In this document: in pieces, positions 19,601 through 29,221 of the stretch
How the letters are laid out: every line of letters starts with the position of its first letter
Numbering within the stretch: position 1 is the stretch's first letter
Source of the DNA: Promethearchaeota archaeon
Lineage (GTDB): Archaea > Asgardarchaeota > Lokiarchaeia > Sigynarchaeales > SOKP01
NCBI GenBank assembly: GCA_019057775.1
Contig: JAHLWT010000275.1
Location: forward strand, 1 to 64,000
Length of the DNA: 64,000 nucleotides
Direction of reading: 5' to 3'
Notes under the pieces: model-generated
Told to the model about the DNA's origin: nothing
Database searches by the model: none
The model's input: only the letters and a program-made list of their open reading frames with translations
Made by a program: the position numbers and the translations under genes

Positions 19601-22600
19601 CCAGCAGAATTGTTTCAGGACTTTATTGAAAAATTTTGGGACCAAATTGATTCAATCGATACTAGTTTAACTTTGCTTAGTGATTATATTACTTCTCATC
19701 AACTTCCTTTTCCGCAAGAAACTTTAGAGCATAAAATATATCTTCTAATAGATAAAATTCAGTATTCTAGAGAACACTCATATTCGGAATTAAGTTATTA
19801 TACTGAATTTTTTCAATTTGCTCAATCTTTAACCTTAGAATCAATTTTTATAATGGAAGAGGCTGAAAATAGTGTTGATACTGCATTTCATGAACTCAAA
19901 AATCTAGCTGTTAATTTAGGTGAAGAAATTGCAAAACTCACTGAAGGATTTCATGAAAAATTAGAAAAAAAATTGAGTGATAATCGTGTTGAAGAAAATC
20001 CAAAGCAAAAGATTAAAAAGAAGAATGTTAAGTTTGTATCTATTTCGGCTCAGAAAAAATCATTTCGGTTGAAGTTAGGAAGTGGAGGTTCTGTGTGTGT
20101 TCTTATAGGAACCTTAATGATATATAATGCAATCCAAGAGATGATATTTTTATCTTCAAATAAAGCCGACGTGATAGAAAGGGAATTTTATTTGAGATTC
20201 GTGAAGGCAGGTTTTATGGCTGCTGGGGGTTTGCTATTATCTCTTGAGGGAATTCTTCTAATAGCTGCTTCACTTAAAGAAACCTTAGCAAAATCGTTGG
20301 CAAAATCTATTAAATTTATTGGTTTCGTTGCATTTGCAATCTCATTAGTCCTATTTTATATCGATTTAACAACATTTATTACTCGAATGACTTCAGGTGA
20401 TTACGATTCTCTTGCAGCTGAAATCGCTACGATTACTATGAGTTATCTTGGTGCGGTAGCAGCAGCAATGATAGTATTACTCCCCGCTGGCACTTTTCTC
20501 GGAGTTTTTGGGGCTTGGCTAGGATTATCTTTAGCACTTGCATGTGTCTTAGTTATTATTATTACAGCACTCACCAATGATCCGCATATTACAATTCTCA
20601 CAGATGAGACTAAACTGTATTTTTCAGAGGAAACAAAACTAAATATGAGGAGACGCGGTGGATTGGAAGTGGGAGATCCCGTTTATTTCCGATTAGCCGT
20701 GGATAATGATGGTGATAACCCTTTTTACATGCGAGGTAAATTTAGAGTTTCCGGTAAAGGTTGGGAGGGTGCTTGGGATGGATGGAAAGGATTATGGGAT
20801 TTTTTTGGGTGCGATGCTCCATGGTATGGTACTGCCGGTGCTATCGATTATGATGAAACTTTTTGCTCAGTAATAACTGGAGCGTCTCCAGATGTAAATT
20901 TTGAATTAGAATTTGAAGCAGATTATGTGAGATGGGATTTTTGGGAAGCTTTTACTGGTAGTGGTTGGATTAGAGATTGGGGGTCAGTCCGAGAAATTAC
21001 CAAGGATTCATTGGGTATACCGGCTCTAGAAAATACAATTACATTATTTTATAGTAGCACAACTGAATTTTTTTCCTATTCAGCGATTTTAGAAGAGTTT
21101 AATTCTGCAATAGACGAATTTAGATATAAAGATGCGCATAATGCTGCATATAAGGTATATACATATATATCAAAAGAAGTATTAAAATACCTTCCCTTAG
21201 ACTGGTTCGATTCATATGCATCCAGGCTTCATGATCCTGAATATCAATATCCTTTATCGGAATATTATCTTCTACAGGTTCCCAATTATGAAGAGTGGTT
21301 TTGGCTGATGTATAATTTTTATGACAGTGGATTTAGAGCATTTATTCTTTCTTCGGATATTGAAGATGCTGTAGAATACTTTAATTATTATGTACTATTA
21401 AACATGGGGAGTATTACATATAATGAGTGGCTAGCTGTTAGAGCTAGAGACTTTGAGTTTAATCATCATCTATTTAGCTGGGGATCCAGTGGATCTTGGA
21501 TGTGGGTTCCAAAAGATTGGTGGGATTATGTTAAACCTAAAGTAGATATACTTCATCAAGTAATCGATGAAATTCCTTCGTTGAGCACGAATATAAGAAT
21601 CGATTGGGAAGCGACCACAATAGATTCGGATCCAGTTTCAGGCCTGATCGATGTAAATCTTAAATTATCCTTAGATGGCCCAGATTATGGAACACAAGTA
21701 ATATTTGAGATCATTCCTCCTAATGGATTCTCGATAAAACCCCAAATTTATTTTTTCGATCGTTTGGACTCCACAATAAGCTTTACAATCACCCGTGAAG
21801 ACCCAGAAATTGAACCTGGTGAACTTTATTTCGATTTAAAAATATATTTATACGAAGACATTCCGGAACTTATTTTCGAAGACTCCCTACCTTTTATATT
21901 TGAAGGTTTCTCTCGTGTAGAATTTTTACAACATGTAGCTACTGAACCAATTGTTCCTGGAGAATTTTTCCAAGCAATTAACATCTCTAATACAGGAACC
22001 TATCCAGAAACGATAAATATCACTGTTGAAGGTATTCCAGAAAGTTTTGTCTATAAAGGATTATATCCCGATGATCCTCTGGAAAATATTTTTCTTCTAG
22101 AACCTGGAGATTCCCGGATAGCGTTAATGATTAATCCTCCACGGCATCATACCACAAGTCCTGGTGTTTACACATATCAATTCCGTGTTCAAGATCATTT
22201 GTATAATACTTTCGATGAAACCTTTAGCGGTACATTCATTGTCGCCAATTTTTCTGATACAGACTTTCAGTGTTTAAATCCAGATATAGCTATTTTTGAT
22301 TATGAAACAGCAGTATACACATTTAATATCACAAATTGGGGAAATATTATTCAGGAATTTGAGATTTTTGTGGATGATGTTTCTTTTACCGTGGAATTAC
22401 TAAGTGAAGAGACAATAATTCTCGCTCCGGGAGAATCTCAATTATTTACTTTAACTCTTACTCCAACTGGTTGTGGAGAACAAACTTTTTCAATCTCTGC
22501 AATTTCAGAAGATGATTCACAGGTATGCGATGTACTAATTAAAATTGTAGATGACGATACAACAGCACCTTTGATTGATATAGTCTATTCTGGCCCTCAT

Positions 22601-23842
22601 ACTGATGGTGATCCCGGGAGTTGGAATGTATTTGCAAGTGATCCTGAGAGTGGAATACACGCGATCCAAGTTTTTATAGATGGAGTTCTTGCTGGTTCTG
22701 CTGAAGGAATTTATGATGCACCAAATTCCTTAGGATCACATAATATCTCCGTTTATGCTATTAATGCTGATTTAGATCATGGGACAATAGATCAAGAATC
22801 AAATACTGAAACTGATACAGTCTTTATTAGTGATGATGATATCAATCCTCCAGAATTTTCTAATTTTAATATTGTAATTACACCTGTGGATGTTACAATC
22901 CATTTTAATGTAACAAATGAGGTTGAGGGTGACGATTGGGGACTTTCAAATATCAAAATTTTCATTGATGATGACCTCATCCTAAATGATACTCCAGATT
23001 CTACAGAAACACACTTTTCATTCACTTTTGATTATCTTGATAGTGATTGGTTCATTCAATATGGAATTCATGAAATTCGGGTTGAAATAACTGATGCTGA
23101 TGATGATTTGCCAAACGATGCTTTAACATCTAGTAATATAGGTACTTTCGAAACAACACAAGACGCGATGATGGTATATATCATATGGGAACTCAATGAG
23201 TTGGAAGATTATATAAACAACGTCCTCCCGTTCTGTTTTAATCGACCACTAATAAAATCGATTATTAGAGCTCGATGTAGAGTCCAAAAAGCGTTAGATT
23301 ACTATAATTCGGGATGCACTACTAAATCGATTTTCCTGAATGAACTGGCAAAAACCAATATAGAATTATCAAGTTTACACACCTTCTTATTATTAAGACA
23401 CTCCAAGGTTACTGAAGAAATAGGTAATTATATCTTCACTCAATATCATAAAATACGGGATCATTTATCTCTTACTATGGGAGGACTTGTTGGAACAGAA
23501 GTAGCTTTAGAAATAGCTAATATAATCGTTGAGATTTCTCAATTCGCGGATAATATCTCTTTTGTACAAAACTTATATGTGTTTTTATCAATTGATCAAC
23601 ACCTTTGGAGAGCTGTTGATGAACTAGACTTTGTCTTAGTATTAATGTCTGCAGATTGTATAAAAGAGAATCTTATTCTTAAGCACATTTCTCATGCGAT
23701 TTCAAGATTAGAGTCAACAAAAACGAAAATCGAGTGCCTCTTGAATCATGATCTTATAAATGAAGAACAAGCAGCAAACCTTATAATAGAAATTGATATT
23801 TTCATTGAAATGTTGAATAATTTAGATATGGGTCCCATGTAA
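16628..23842 (+). CDS. Giant secreted Ca-repeat protein, copy 2
   Basis: The intact 2404-residue product starts at TTG, placed by its homologue and by the shared G-rich leader. Residues 9-29 form a signal/anchor. Residues about 243-280 and 394-433 hold calcium-type loops (NSDWDKDLLNDVDE; DTDGDGVKNLEEF; DTDEDGIPD), like thrombospondin-3 repeats. A large unknown beta-rich region follows. Residues about 1150-1317 are hydrophobic and Gly/Ala-rich with four or five possible membrane segments. Beyond about 1760 there are NEW3/CARDB- and Ig-like beta domains (EPIVPGEFFQAINISNTGTY), then a helical C-terminus. It is probably a cell-surface or secreted protein; whether the hydrophobic block spans a membrane is open. 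Two aromatic-rich modules (about 496-644 and 1525-1640) are absent from copy 1. Confidence 0.85.
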   Translation: MTENKIKLKVAALAIISIILFSSITPFLSKSVSDLKPKESQVDVEEIEEYLYLREVTETEYEFRPKGVCYIIVDIVEIDFTSFSLDGEIYEVSYGLNIFPIEFPYNLELHTINITQEDLPYFNSLIVEPLFLAEGEVETYLDEDIENSENVEVSFQAGGPVSILTRISFSYNWLRVELQNETGDSTMLKRIHDTKDYPEVDPLFYCLFIERGTYIRYDVNLAPGKYKLLLQGNGFLEYKILVNSDWDKDLLNDVDEIQERDMYDFDLDPTIPDTWGYFEKSAENLLDSRIEEDDYTEGYFSFYIPESNILKELSIKLNSGEFKDVVVDGEYSILEGEIFIADRDSPPVIKNCGEIEAGWHYIFYNHKANYTSDIEFLINGNPVKILKYSELRDTDGDGVKNLEEFSNGLNPAVTDTDEDGIPDSLDSSPLAKVELDPKKINQIVIPTDENKDTIINIQIKRPENDYSTNGVPRLWRGEFNVSIYPVLRMFGNKFDRYHLANRINEFYFEWNYLFGDYSHYPLSGAFWKSVWGELFGWPMLTWYIDEFLQDYYWIDTGDKEEFKTLINTYYDWGFRAFRMFPSISKEEHSSDFAYKFSEGVIIIPKAWYDTPLIDKKEDMNMQKLLNYWRPNTNPELLLKSDEFYNENGIGDPLPNPTDPNDEFYFVFPKPASESIDYAIMIPQNHGSKNDGLLDLRFDFIWLITRYDDVTGETSLLHYYDFEENIKVQSMTKREVSSIRYALGSPDCFIESQILWNLVQNPTLGSPGEFSVDDDIVAQGNVNYFNLVEQVALDRKNHPLEENEAEVLYIAGSYENYDILNKIQLENIPSPEFSTLHQGDFEAFFSSYSISDLYEDKEYFLGDSEIQGENKILYQTYYSDFSENGIEDVQKRASIMGIPIAMETYANSKVLQISQAQGLNIPLDEIPWDDSQLNDKITILHQTYIERNTQNPGVPLVNFEEGVDVYKEYYDNRQDELERSHLFFDNSNDPQMPAELFQDFIEKFWDQIDSIDTSLTLLSDYITSHQLPFPQETLEHKIYLLIDKIQYSREHSYSELSYYTEFFQFAQSLTLESIFIMEEAENSVDTAFHELKNLAVNLGEEIAKLTEGFHEKLEKKLSDNRVEENPKQKIKKKNVKFVSISAQKKSFRLKLGSGGSVCVLIGTLMIYNAIQEMIFLSSNKADVIEREFYLRFVKAGFMAAGGLLLSLEGILLIAASLKETLAKSLAKSIKFIGFVAFAISLVLFYIDLTTFITRMTSGDYDSLAAEIATITMSYLGAVAAAMIVLLPAGTFLGVFGAWLGLSLALACVLVIIITALTNDPHITILTDETKLYFSEETKLNMRRRGGLEVGDPVYFRLAVDNDGDNPFYMRGKFRVSGKGWEGAWDGWKGLWDFFGCDAPWYGTAGAIDYDETFCSVITGASPDVNFELEFEADYVRWDFWEAFTGSGWIRDWGSVREITKDSLGIPALENTITLFYSSTTEFFSYSAILEEFNSAIDEFRYKDAHNAAYKVYTYISKEVLKYLPLDWFDSYASRLHDPEYQYPLSEYYLLQVPNYEEWFWLMYNFYDSGFRAFILSSDIEDAVEYFNYYVLLNMGSITYNEWLAVRARDFEFNHHLFSWGSSGSWMWVPKDWWDYVKPKVDILHQVIDEIPSLSTNIRIDWEATTIDSDPVSGLIDVNLKLSLDGPDYGTQVIFEIIPPNGFSIKPQIYFFDRLDSTISFTITREDPEIEPGELYFDLKIYLYEDIPELIFEDSLPFIFEGFSRVEFLQHVATEPIVPGEFFQAINISNTGTYPETINITVEGIPESFVYKGLYPDDPLENIFLLEPGDSRIALMINPPRHHTTSPGVYTYQFRVQDHLYNTFDETFSGTFIVANFSDTDFQCLNPDIAIFDYETAVYTFNITNWGNIIQEFEIFVDDVSFTVELLSEETIILAPGESQLFTLTLTPTGCGEQTFSISAISEDDSQVCDVLIKIVDDDTTAPLIDIVYSGPHTDGDPGSWNVFASDPESGIHAIQVFIDGVLAGSAEGIYDAPNSLGSHNISVYAINADLDHGTIDQESNTETDTVFISDDDINPPEFSNFNIVITPVDVTIHFNVTNEVEGDDWGLSNIKIFIDDDLILNDTPDSTETHFSFTFDYLDSDWFIQYGIHEIRVEITDADDDLPNDALTSSNIGTFETTQDAMMVYIIWELNELEDYINNVLPFCFNRPLIKSIIRARCRVQKALDYYNSGCTTKSIFLNELAKTNIELSSLHTFLLLRHSKVTEEIGNYIFTQYHKIRDHLSLTMGGLVGTEVALEIANIIVEISQFADNISFVQNLYVFLSIDQHLWRAVDELDFVLVLMSADCIKENLILKHISHAISRLESTKTKIECLLNHDLINEEQAANLIIEIDIFIEMLNNLDMGPM

Positions 23843-23870
23843 AATTCAAAAAAAGAAGAGTAATTTTTTT

Positions 23871-24701
23871 TTATAATTTGGTCATTTCAGTACTAATTTC
23901 CCATATCCTCTTGGCATCTTCTTCATTGTAGGATTTTTTGGATGAATTTTTTTGTCTTTTTTTAGTATAATATTTACCGGTGATTCCTTCTACTTCTGGT
24001 GAGGATGCTAAATAAACTGATGTTTCGGCTCCTTCTCGAGGTTTTTTAAAAAAGCGTTTACCAAATCCTTGACCAGAATTAGACATATCCCTGCCTAAAT
24101 TAGTAGCAACCATACCCGGATGCACAGTATTAACTGTTACCATTGTTCCTTCTAGTCTTCTGCTCAATTCATATGAAAATAGCATTAACGCTAATTTTGA
24201 AATACCGTATATTCTCATTAACCGAAGTTTCTTATTTTCGCTCTGAAGATCATCAAAATCCAATTTTGCCATTCTATGGGCAGCGGAACTTACATTAATA
24301 ATACGACTTGGAGCACTCTCTTTTAAGATATCAAGCAACAAATTCGTAAGTAAAAATGGTGCGAGATGGTTAACTGCAAAATTCATCTCAAATCCATCAG
24401 GGGATAGTGATCCTCGTTTCTTCATAACTCCAGCATTATTTATTAACACATGTAAATTTTGATATTTATTTTTGAATTCTGAAACAAATTTACGAATATC
24501 TTCATGAGAGGATAAATCACATAACAGCAAATCAACTTTTTTATTCCCTGTGAGTTCAATGATTTCTTTTTGAGCTATTTCTCCTCGATTTTTATCACGA
24601 CAAAGCATTACAATAGTAGCATTTAGTTTAGCTAGACCAATAGCAGTAGCTTTACCAATACCCGAATTTGCCCCAGTGATCAAGCATATTTTTCCTTCCA
24701 T
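23871..24701 (-). CDS. Short-chain dehydrogenase/reductase
   Basis: The 276-residue classical SDR resembles retinol dehydrogenase/WWOX-type enzymes. It has the cofactor motif TGANSGIGKAT (residues 8-18), then LCDLSS, NNAGV, the catalytic Ser in INVSSAAHR and YGISK (Tyr-x-x-x-Lys). An Arg after the glycine motif (LCRDKNRG) suggests NADPH. It would reduce or oxidise a carbonyl/alcohol of unknown identity. It is convergent with giant gene 2, and its 3' part is repeated at 15136 behind giant gene 1. Confidence 0.9.
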   Translation of the reverse strand: MEGKICLITGANSGIGKATAIGLAKLNATIVMLCRDKNRGEIAQKEIIELTGNKKVDLLLCDLSSHEDIRKFVSEFKNKYQNLHVLINNAGVMKKRGSLSPDGFEMNFAVNHLAPFLLTNLLLDILKESAPSRIINVSSAAHRMAKLDFDDLQSENKKLRLMRIYGISKLALMLFSYELSRRLEGTMVTVNTVHPGMVATNLGRDMSNSGQGFGKRFFKKPREGAETSVYLASSPEVEGITGKYYTKKRQKNSSKKSYNEEDAKRIWEISTEMTKL

Positions 24702-24932
24702 CTTAGCTCAATTAGTTTAGTATTTTTTAAATTCATAGTGATTTTATTAAATATTAAAAAATTTCATTATTTTTTAGAATTATGTTAGGATTAGATTTAT
24801 AAGAATTTAGTAGTACTATTTCCTCAGTCAACTCGCGTTTTTATTTCATCGCTGAAAATATTTAAATTCTAAACTATCCTTACCATTTTTGACGAAAGGG
24901 AAAAAAATAATAAAGTTGAGGTGTTCAAACAT

Positions 24933-25373
24933 ATGATGTTTAATGATATGGGTGATCTAAAGCCAGAATATAAAGAATTGATTAATAAATTATCAACCCA
25001 AATTAATGAATTATTCTCAAAACTTCACGATTATCAAGGCCTTATCGCTGAAAAGGAAAATAAGATTGCCCAGCTAAGTAAAGAGAATAGTATACTAAAG
25101 TCGCAAATTCTTGACCTTTCACAAATATCAAAACCACCCTCTTTTCCAAGCCAAAAACCTTATATCTCACCAGTACCTAAACGACCAGTTGTTTCTCCAC
25201 CTATTTCGAGTGAAGAACCAAGAATTAATAAAAGAGTATGTCCTGAATGCGGAGCAACTGGTTTTGCCATAAGGGAAATTGATGACAAAAGCAAGATACT
25301 TACCTATACGCCAAGACGGATCTATGTTAAAAAGAAAATTTGTACCAAATGCAATTTCGAGTTTTCCAATTAA
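24933..25373 (+). CDS. Coiled-coil protein with C-terminal zinc ribbon
   Basis: I place the start at the ATG at 24933 because GAGGTG lies 9 bases upstream; a GTG at 24921 is in frame but overlaps that site. The product (about 146 residues) has an N-terminal coiled coil (LSTQINELFSKLHDY ... KENKIAQLSKENSILKSQI), a proline-rich linker and a C-terminal zinc ribbon with CPECG and CTKC. This layout suggests an adaptor or a nucleic-acid-associated factor; function unknown. It lies upstream of the GH3 gene with 219 bases between them. Confidence 0.7.
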   Translation: MMFNDMGDLKPEYKELINKLSTQINELFSKLHDYQGLIAEKENKIAQLSKENSILKSQILDLSQISKPPSFPSQKPYISPVPKRPVVSPPISSEEPRINKRVCPECGATGFAIREIDDKSKILTYTPRRIYVKKKICTKCNFEFSN

Positions 25374-25592
25374 TCTTGAGTAATTCCTTGGGATATTGTT
25401 ATTTGCTTTCTTAACTTTACTAATTTATCGGGGGAATTTGTAATCAAGAGACCCAGATTCACATCTTTACCGAATATTTTTTAGAATTTCATTCATACCT
25501 TAGAGGCGAAAGAAAAAGTAAAATTTACTTAAATTCTCACTTTCTTTTTCTTAATATTTGGGATATTATTTTTATCGGTGTATGTTAAATTC

Positions 25593-27629
25593 ATGATTGA
25601 AATCAAAAAAGGTATGACTGAACAAGAAATTGAGGATTATGTAGAATGGCTTCTCAATCAATTGACTCTGAGAGAAAAAGTGAGTCAAATGAGAGGAAAT
25701 GGGTTAATTTCGAAAATAATGATGGATAGAGGTTTTGGTAAACGAGCATATGATGCCGCTGGCTTAGAAAAGTTTGGAATACCTCCCTTTAAATTTACTG
25801 ATGGTCCTCGAGGTGTAATCATCCCCGGTTCTACATGCTTTCCAGTATCGATGGCACGTGGAGCGACTTGGGATATAGATTTAGAAGAACGTGTTGGTGA
25901 AGTTATTGGAAAAGAAGTACGAGCACACGGTGGCAATCTTTTTGGAGGTGTCTGCATCAATCTTTTACGTCATCCCGCTTGGGGGAGAGCTCAGGAAACC
26001 TATGGAGAGGATCCCTTCCTTCTAGGGGAATTGGGAGCTGCTTTAACCCGAGGTGTACAGGAACATAATGTTATGGCAACAGCAAAACATTTTGTAGCAA
26101 ATAGTATTGAATTTTCTCGATTTAGAGTAAATGTAATAATGGATGAAAGAACGCTTCGGGAAGTGTATCTTCCTCAATTTAAACGCTGCGTAGAAGAAGG
26201 ATGTGCTACAATAATGAGTGCTTATAATAAATTACGAGGTAAGTTTTGCGGACATAATGCTTATTTATTACGAGATATTCTAAAAATTGATTGGAATTTT
26301 CAGGGATTTGTACATTCCGATTGGATGCGTGGAGTGAAAGATACTATCGGTGGAGTCACAGGAGGATTAGATGTTGAGATGCCTCGAGTGAAATATTTTA
26401 GGCTCACAAAAATCAGGAGGGCTTTAGAAGGAGGTAAAATATCAGAAGCTATGATTGACGAAGCTGCAGGAAGAGTTATGAAAACAATTCTAAGGTTTGT
26501 TACCCGAGAGGATCCACAAAAATATGACCCCCAATTGATTGGATGTTATGAACATTATCAAGTAGCACTTGAAGCTGCTGAAAAAAGTATGGTGCTCCTA
26601 AAAAATGAATCTGGAATTTTACCATTAAATAAAGATAAGATTCAGAAAATCGCAATTTTCGGAAAATATGCAAAAATTAAAAATACAGGAGACCATGGCA
26701 GTAGCTATGTATCAGTTAAAAAAGTAATTACTCCATGGGAAGGTTTTAAGAATTATTTAGGAGACTCTATAGAATTGGTATGTGATAAAGGAACTGAAAT
26801 TCCTCGCGTTAGCAAAATCGCTAAAGAGGCAGATGTAGCAATAGTTGTCGTTGGATTAAATTATAAAGATGAAGGAGAATATATCAAAGAACTTAAAAGG
26901 GGTGGAGATAGAGAGATATTGTCATTACACGCTGAAGATATTAATTTAATTCAAACCGTGGTAAACGAAAACAATAAATGTATTGTTGTTCTCATTGGAG
27001 GGAGTGCAATTACAATGGAAGAATGGAAAGATCAAGTACCGGCCATTATAATGGCTTGGTATTCTGGTGTAGAAGGTGGAAATGCTTTAGCAAATATTAT
27101 ATTTGGTGCTGTCAATCCGAGTGGAAAACTACCTTTTACAATTCCAAAGAATCCTAAAAATTTACCTTTTTTTGATGTCAAAGTTGATGAAATTGAATAT
27201 GGATATTATCATGGATATACACTTTTTGAAAAAGAAGGCTATGACCCAGCATTTGCTTTTGGATATGGCTTAAGTTATACCACATTTAAATATGAAAATT
27301 TAAGAGTTGAATTAAAGGATGATAAAGTCATTACCACCGTAGATGTTCAAAATACAGGAAAAGTAGCAGGAGAAGAAGTAGTCCAATTGTATATTGGTTT
27401 TGAAAACTCTCACATCGACCGCCCTGTAAAACTTCTAAGAGGTTTTTCTCGTGTCTTTCTGGAACCAAATGACTTAAAAAAAGTAAAAATTGTGGTTCCA
27501 AGAAAAAATCTTGCTTGGTATAACCCAGAATCGAAAGTATGGGAAATAGAACATATAGAATATACTGTTTATGTGGGTAAATCGTCAAAAACAGAAGATC
27601 TCTTATCTACTCAATTTACTCTTGATTAA
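25593..27629 (+). CDS. Glycoside hydrolase family 3 (beta-glucosidase-like)
   Basis: About 678 residues, with GH3 N-terminal barrel, C-terminal alpha/beta domain and a fibronectin-3-like end. Visible motifs are DGPRG, RHPAWGRAQETYGEDP, TAKHFVAN and FVHSDWM, where Asp (about residue 243) is the expected nucleophile; then ESGILPL, GEDGEY-like GLNYKDEGEY, and FGYGLSYTTF at the start of the last domain. It removes beta-linked sugars from the non-reducing end of glycosides. There is no signal peptide, so it is probably cytosolic and acts on imported oligosaccharides. A GTG at 25578 is an alternative start. The MFS gene is convergent. Confidence 0.92.
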   Translation: MIEIKKGMTEQEIEDYVEWLLNQLTLREKVSQMRGNGLISKIMMDRGFGKRAYDAAGLEKFGIPPFKFTDGPRGVIIPGSTCFPVSMARGATWDIDLEERVGEVIGKEVRAHGGNLFGGVCINLLRHPAWGRAQETYGEDPFLLGELGAALTRGVQEHNVMATAKHFVANSIEFSRFRVNVIMDERTLREVYLPQFKRCVEEGCATIMSAYNKLRGKFCGHNAYLLRDILKIDWNFQGFVHSDWMRGVKDTIGGVTGGLDVEMPRVKYFRLTKIRRALEGGKISEAMIDEAAGRVMKTILRFVTREDPQKYDPQLIGCYEHYQVALEAAEKSMVLLKNESGILPLNKDKIQKIAIFGKYAKIKNTGDHGSSYVSVKKVITPWEGFKNYLGDSIELVCDKGTEIPRVSKIAKEADVAIVVVGLNYKDEGEYIKELKRGGDREILSLHAEDINLIQTVVNENNKCIVVLIGGSAITMEEWKDQVPAIIMAWYSGVEGGNALANIIFGAVNPSGKLPFTIPKNPKNLPFFDVKVDEIEYGYYHGYTLFEKEGYDPAFAFGYGLSYTTFKYENLRVELKDDKVITTVDVQNTGKVAGEEVVQLYIGFENSHIDRPVKLLRGFSRVFLEPNDLKKVKIVVPRKNLAWYNPESKVWEIEHIEYTVYVGKSSKTEDLLSTQFTLD

Positions 27630-27683
27630 TGAAGTAAAGAATTTTAGATATTACCACTCAAAAAGTTATCATTGCAGACATCA

Positions 27684-29042
27684 TTAATTGTTTGAAACGT
27701 TAGAAGTCATATCTTCAATTTTTTGTTTTGTTTTCCTTCGTTTCTTACGTTTCTTTCTGATTCTCTCATAGAAATAAAGCTTGGGATGATGTTTAACATC
27801 TATAAAAACGATTATAAAGAGAGCTATCGAGACTAAAAAATTTGTAAAACCGATGAGTTCGTAGGAGTTCAGGTATAATAAACCTATGGCTAAACCACCA
27901 AGTTGTAAATACCCTGTCGAAATTAATGGGGTAAATGTTTGCGCAACTGCCTGGAAATTCGTCCTCCATCCACCCACTACGCCTTGTTTATCAGCATCTA
28001 CTACTTTAGTTATATTAGCTGATATTAGAGGCCCTATAAACGCAATACAAAATCCAAACGGTAGCATAAATACATACATTATCCACAATTCGATCATGTA
28101 TGGAGAAATAAGCCAAACTAACATATATAATCCTAAACTAAAAAATAAAATTCTTTTTTCACCGATTTTTCTAATTAAACGTCTCATGTTAAATCCATAG
28201 ATCATAACGGAGAACCCTGCGACTGCAACGATTGTACCGATAATGAAGGGATTCGTACTGTAGCGTTTAAAAACAACTAAAGCATAACTAGAAACAAACA
28301 TCATATAAGTAAAGGAGACCAAGAATCTTTCTAGAAATCGAACAGATACCTCCTTAGTCCAAAAAGTTCTCGGATCTTCTGAAGACATTTCTCGCTGTTT
28401 ACGTTGAGCTTTAAGATCATCTCTTCTCTCACGCGGCATGCTTTCAACTAATACTTTAAATGTTAAGATAATCGAGAGAATAGTTAATGCGCTAGCAAAT
28501 ATAGCAGGGTATCGCCAATTTAATACCCCCAATACTCCACCGATTAAAGGACCAAATATCATTCCGGATGTATAGCCAACCATTAATTTCCCCATTTTTG
28601 AAGCTCTCATTTGCGGGGTTGTTATATCGGATACATAGGCGCTGACAATTGGAGCTTGTCCGCTAAAAATTCCATCAATAACGCGAGCAAGAAGAAACAC
28701 CTCAAGTGAATTTGCAGAAGCTAATACTAAAAAAGCAATTCCAGTACCAACTTGAGAAATCATTAACACGGACTTTCGGCCAAATTTATCACTTAATTTG
28801 CCCCATATAGGACCAAAAATTAAAATCGCCACGGCATTGGATGAAATAAAAAGCCCTATCATAATATCTGAGGCCCCTAGTCCCTTAGCGATGCCGGGCA
28901 ATAATGGAAGAATCATACTGAATCCAAAAGTGTCTACAATAATGCTAAGTATAAGAGTAAACATAGCACGATTAGGATTTATGTTGTACTTCGCTAAATA
29001 TTCCTCGTGTTTTTGCGAACTAATATAATTCTCAGACTCCAT
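27684..29042 (-). CDS. MFS transporter, DHA1/TetA-like
   Basis: The 452-residue protein has about 12 hydrophobic segments and the MFS motif A GKLSDKFGRKS between helices 2 and 3, plus GPLIGGVLG of the drug-efflux motif C region. It fits the drug:H+ antiporter-1 type; the substrate is unknown. The C-terminus is strongly basic (RIRKKRKKRRKTKQK). It is convergent with the GH3 gene, so co-function in sugar uptake is possible but not shown. Confidence 0.9.
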   Translation of the reverse strand: MESENYISSQKHEEYLAKYNINPNRAMFTLILSIIVDTFGFSMILPLLPGIAKGLGASDIMIGLFISSNAVAILIFGPIWGKLSDKFGRKSVLMISQVGTGIAFLVLASANSLEVFLLARVIDGIFSGQAPIVSAYVSDITTPQMRASKMGKLMVGYTSGMIFGPLIGGVLGVLNWRYPAIFASALTILSIILTFKVLVESMPRERRDDLKAQRKQREMSSEDPRTFWTKEVSVRFLERFLVSFTYMMFVSSYALVVFKRYSTNPFIIGTIVAVAGFSVMIYGFNMRRLIRKIGEKRILFFSLGLYMLVWLISPYMIELWIMYVFMLPFGFCIAFIGPLISANITKVVDADKQGVVGGWRTNFQAVAQTFTPLISTGYLQLGGLAIGLLYLNSYELIGFTNFLVSIALFIIVFIDVKHHPKLYFYERIRKKRKKRRKTKQKIEDMTSNVSNN

Positions 29043-29221
29043 TCAATTTTACCTTGATATTGATAAAAAAAGAGAAATATTGTATTTGAAAAGAATGGAA
29101 CACATTTAAAATTTCATTTAAGTAAATTTCTATAAAGATGGACAATTGCGTGAAGTGAAAAATTTCTAAGGAAGAAAATTTCAGTATATTGCTAGAAATT
29201 TATTTATTTGCAGGACAATAT

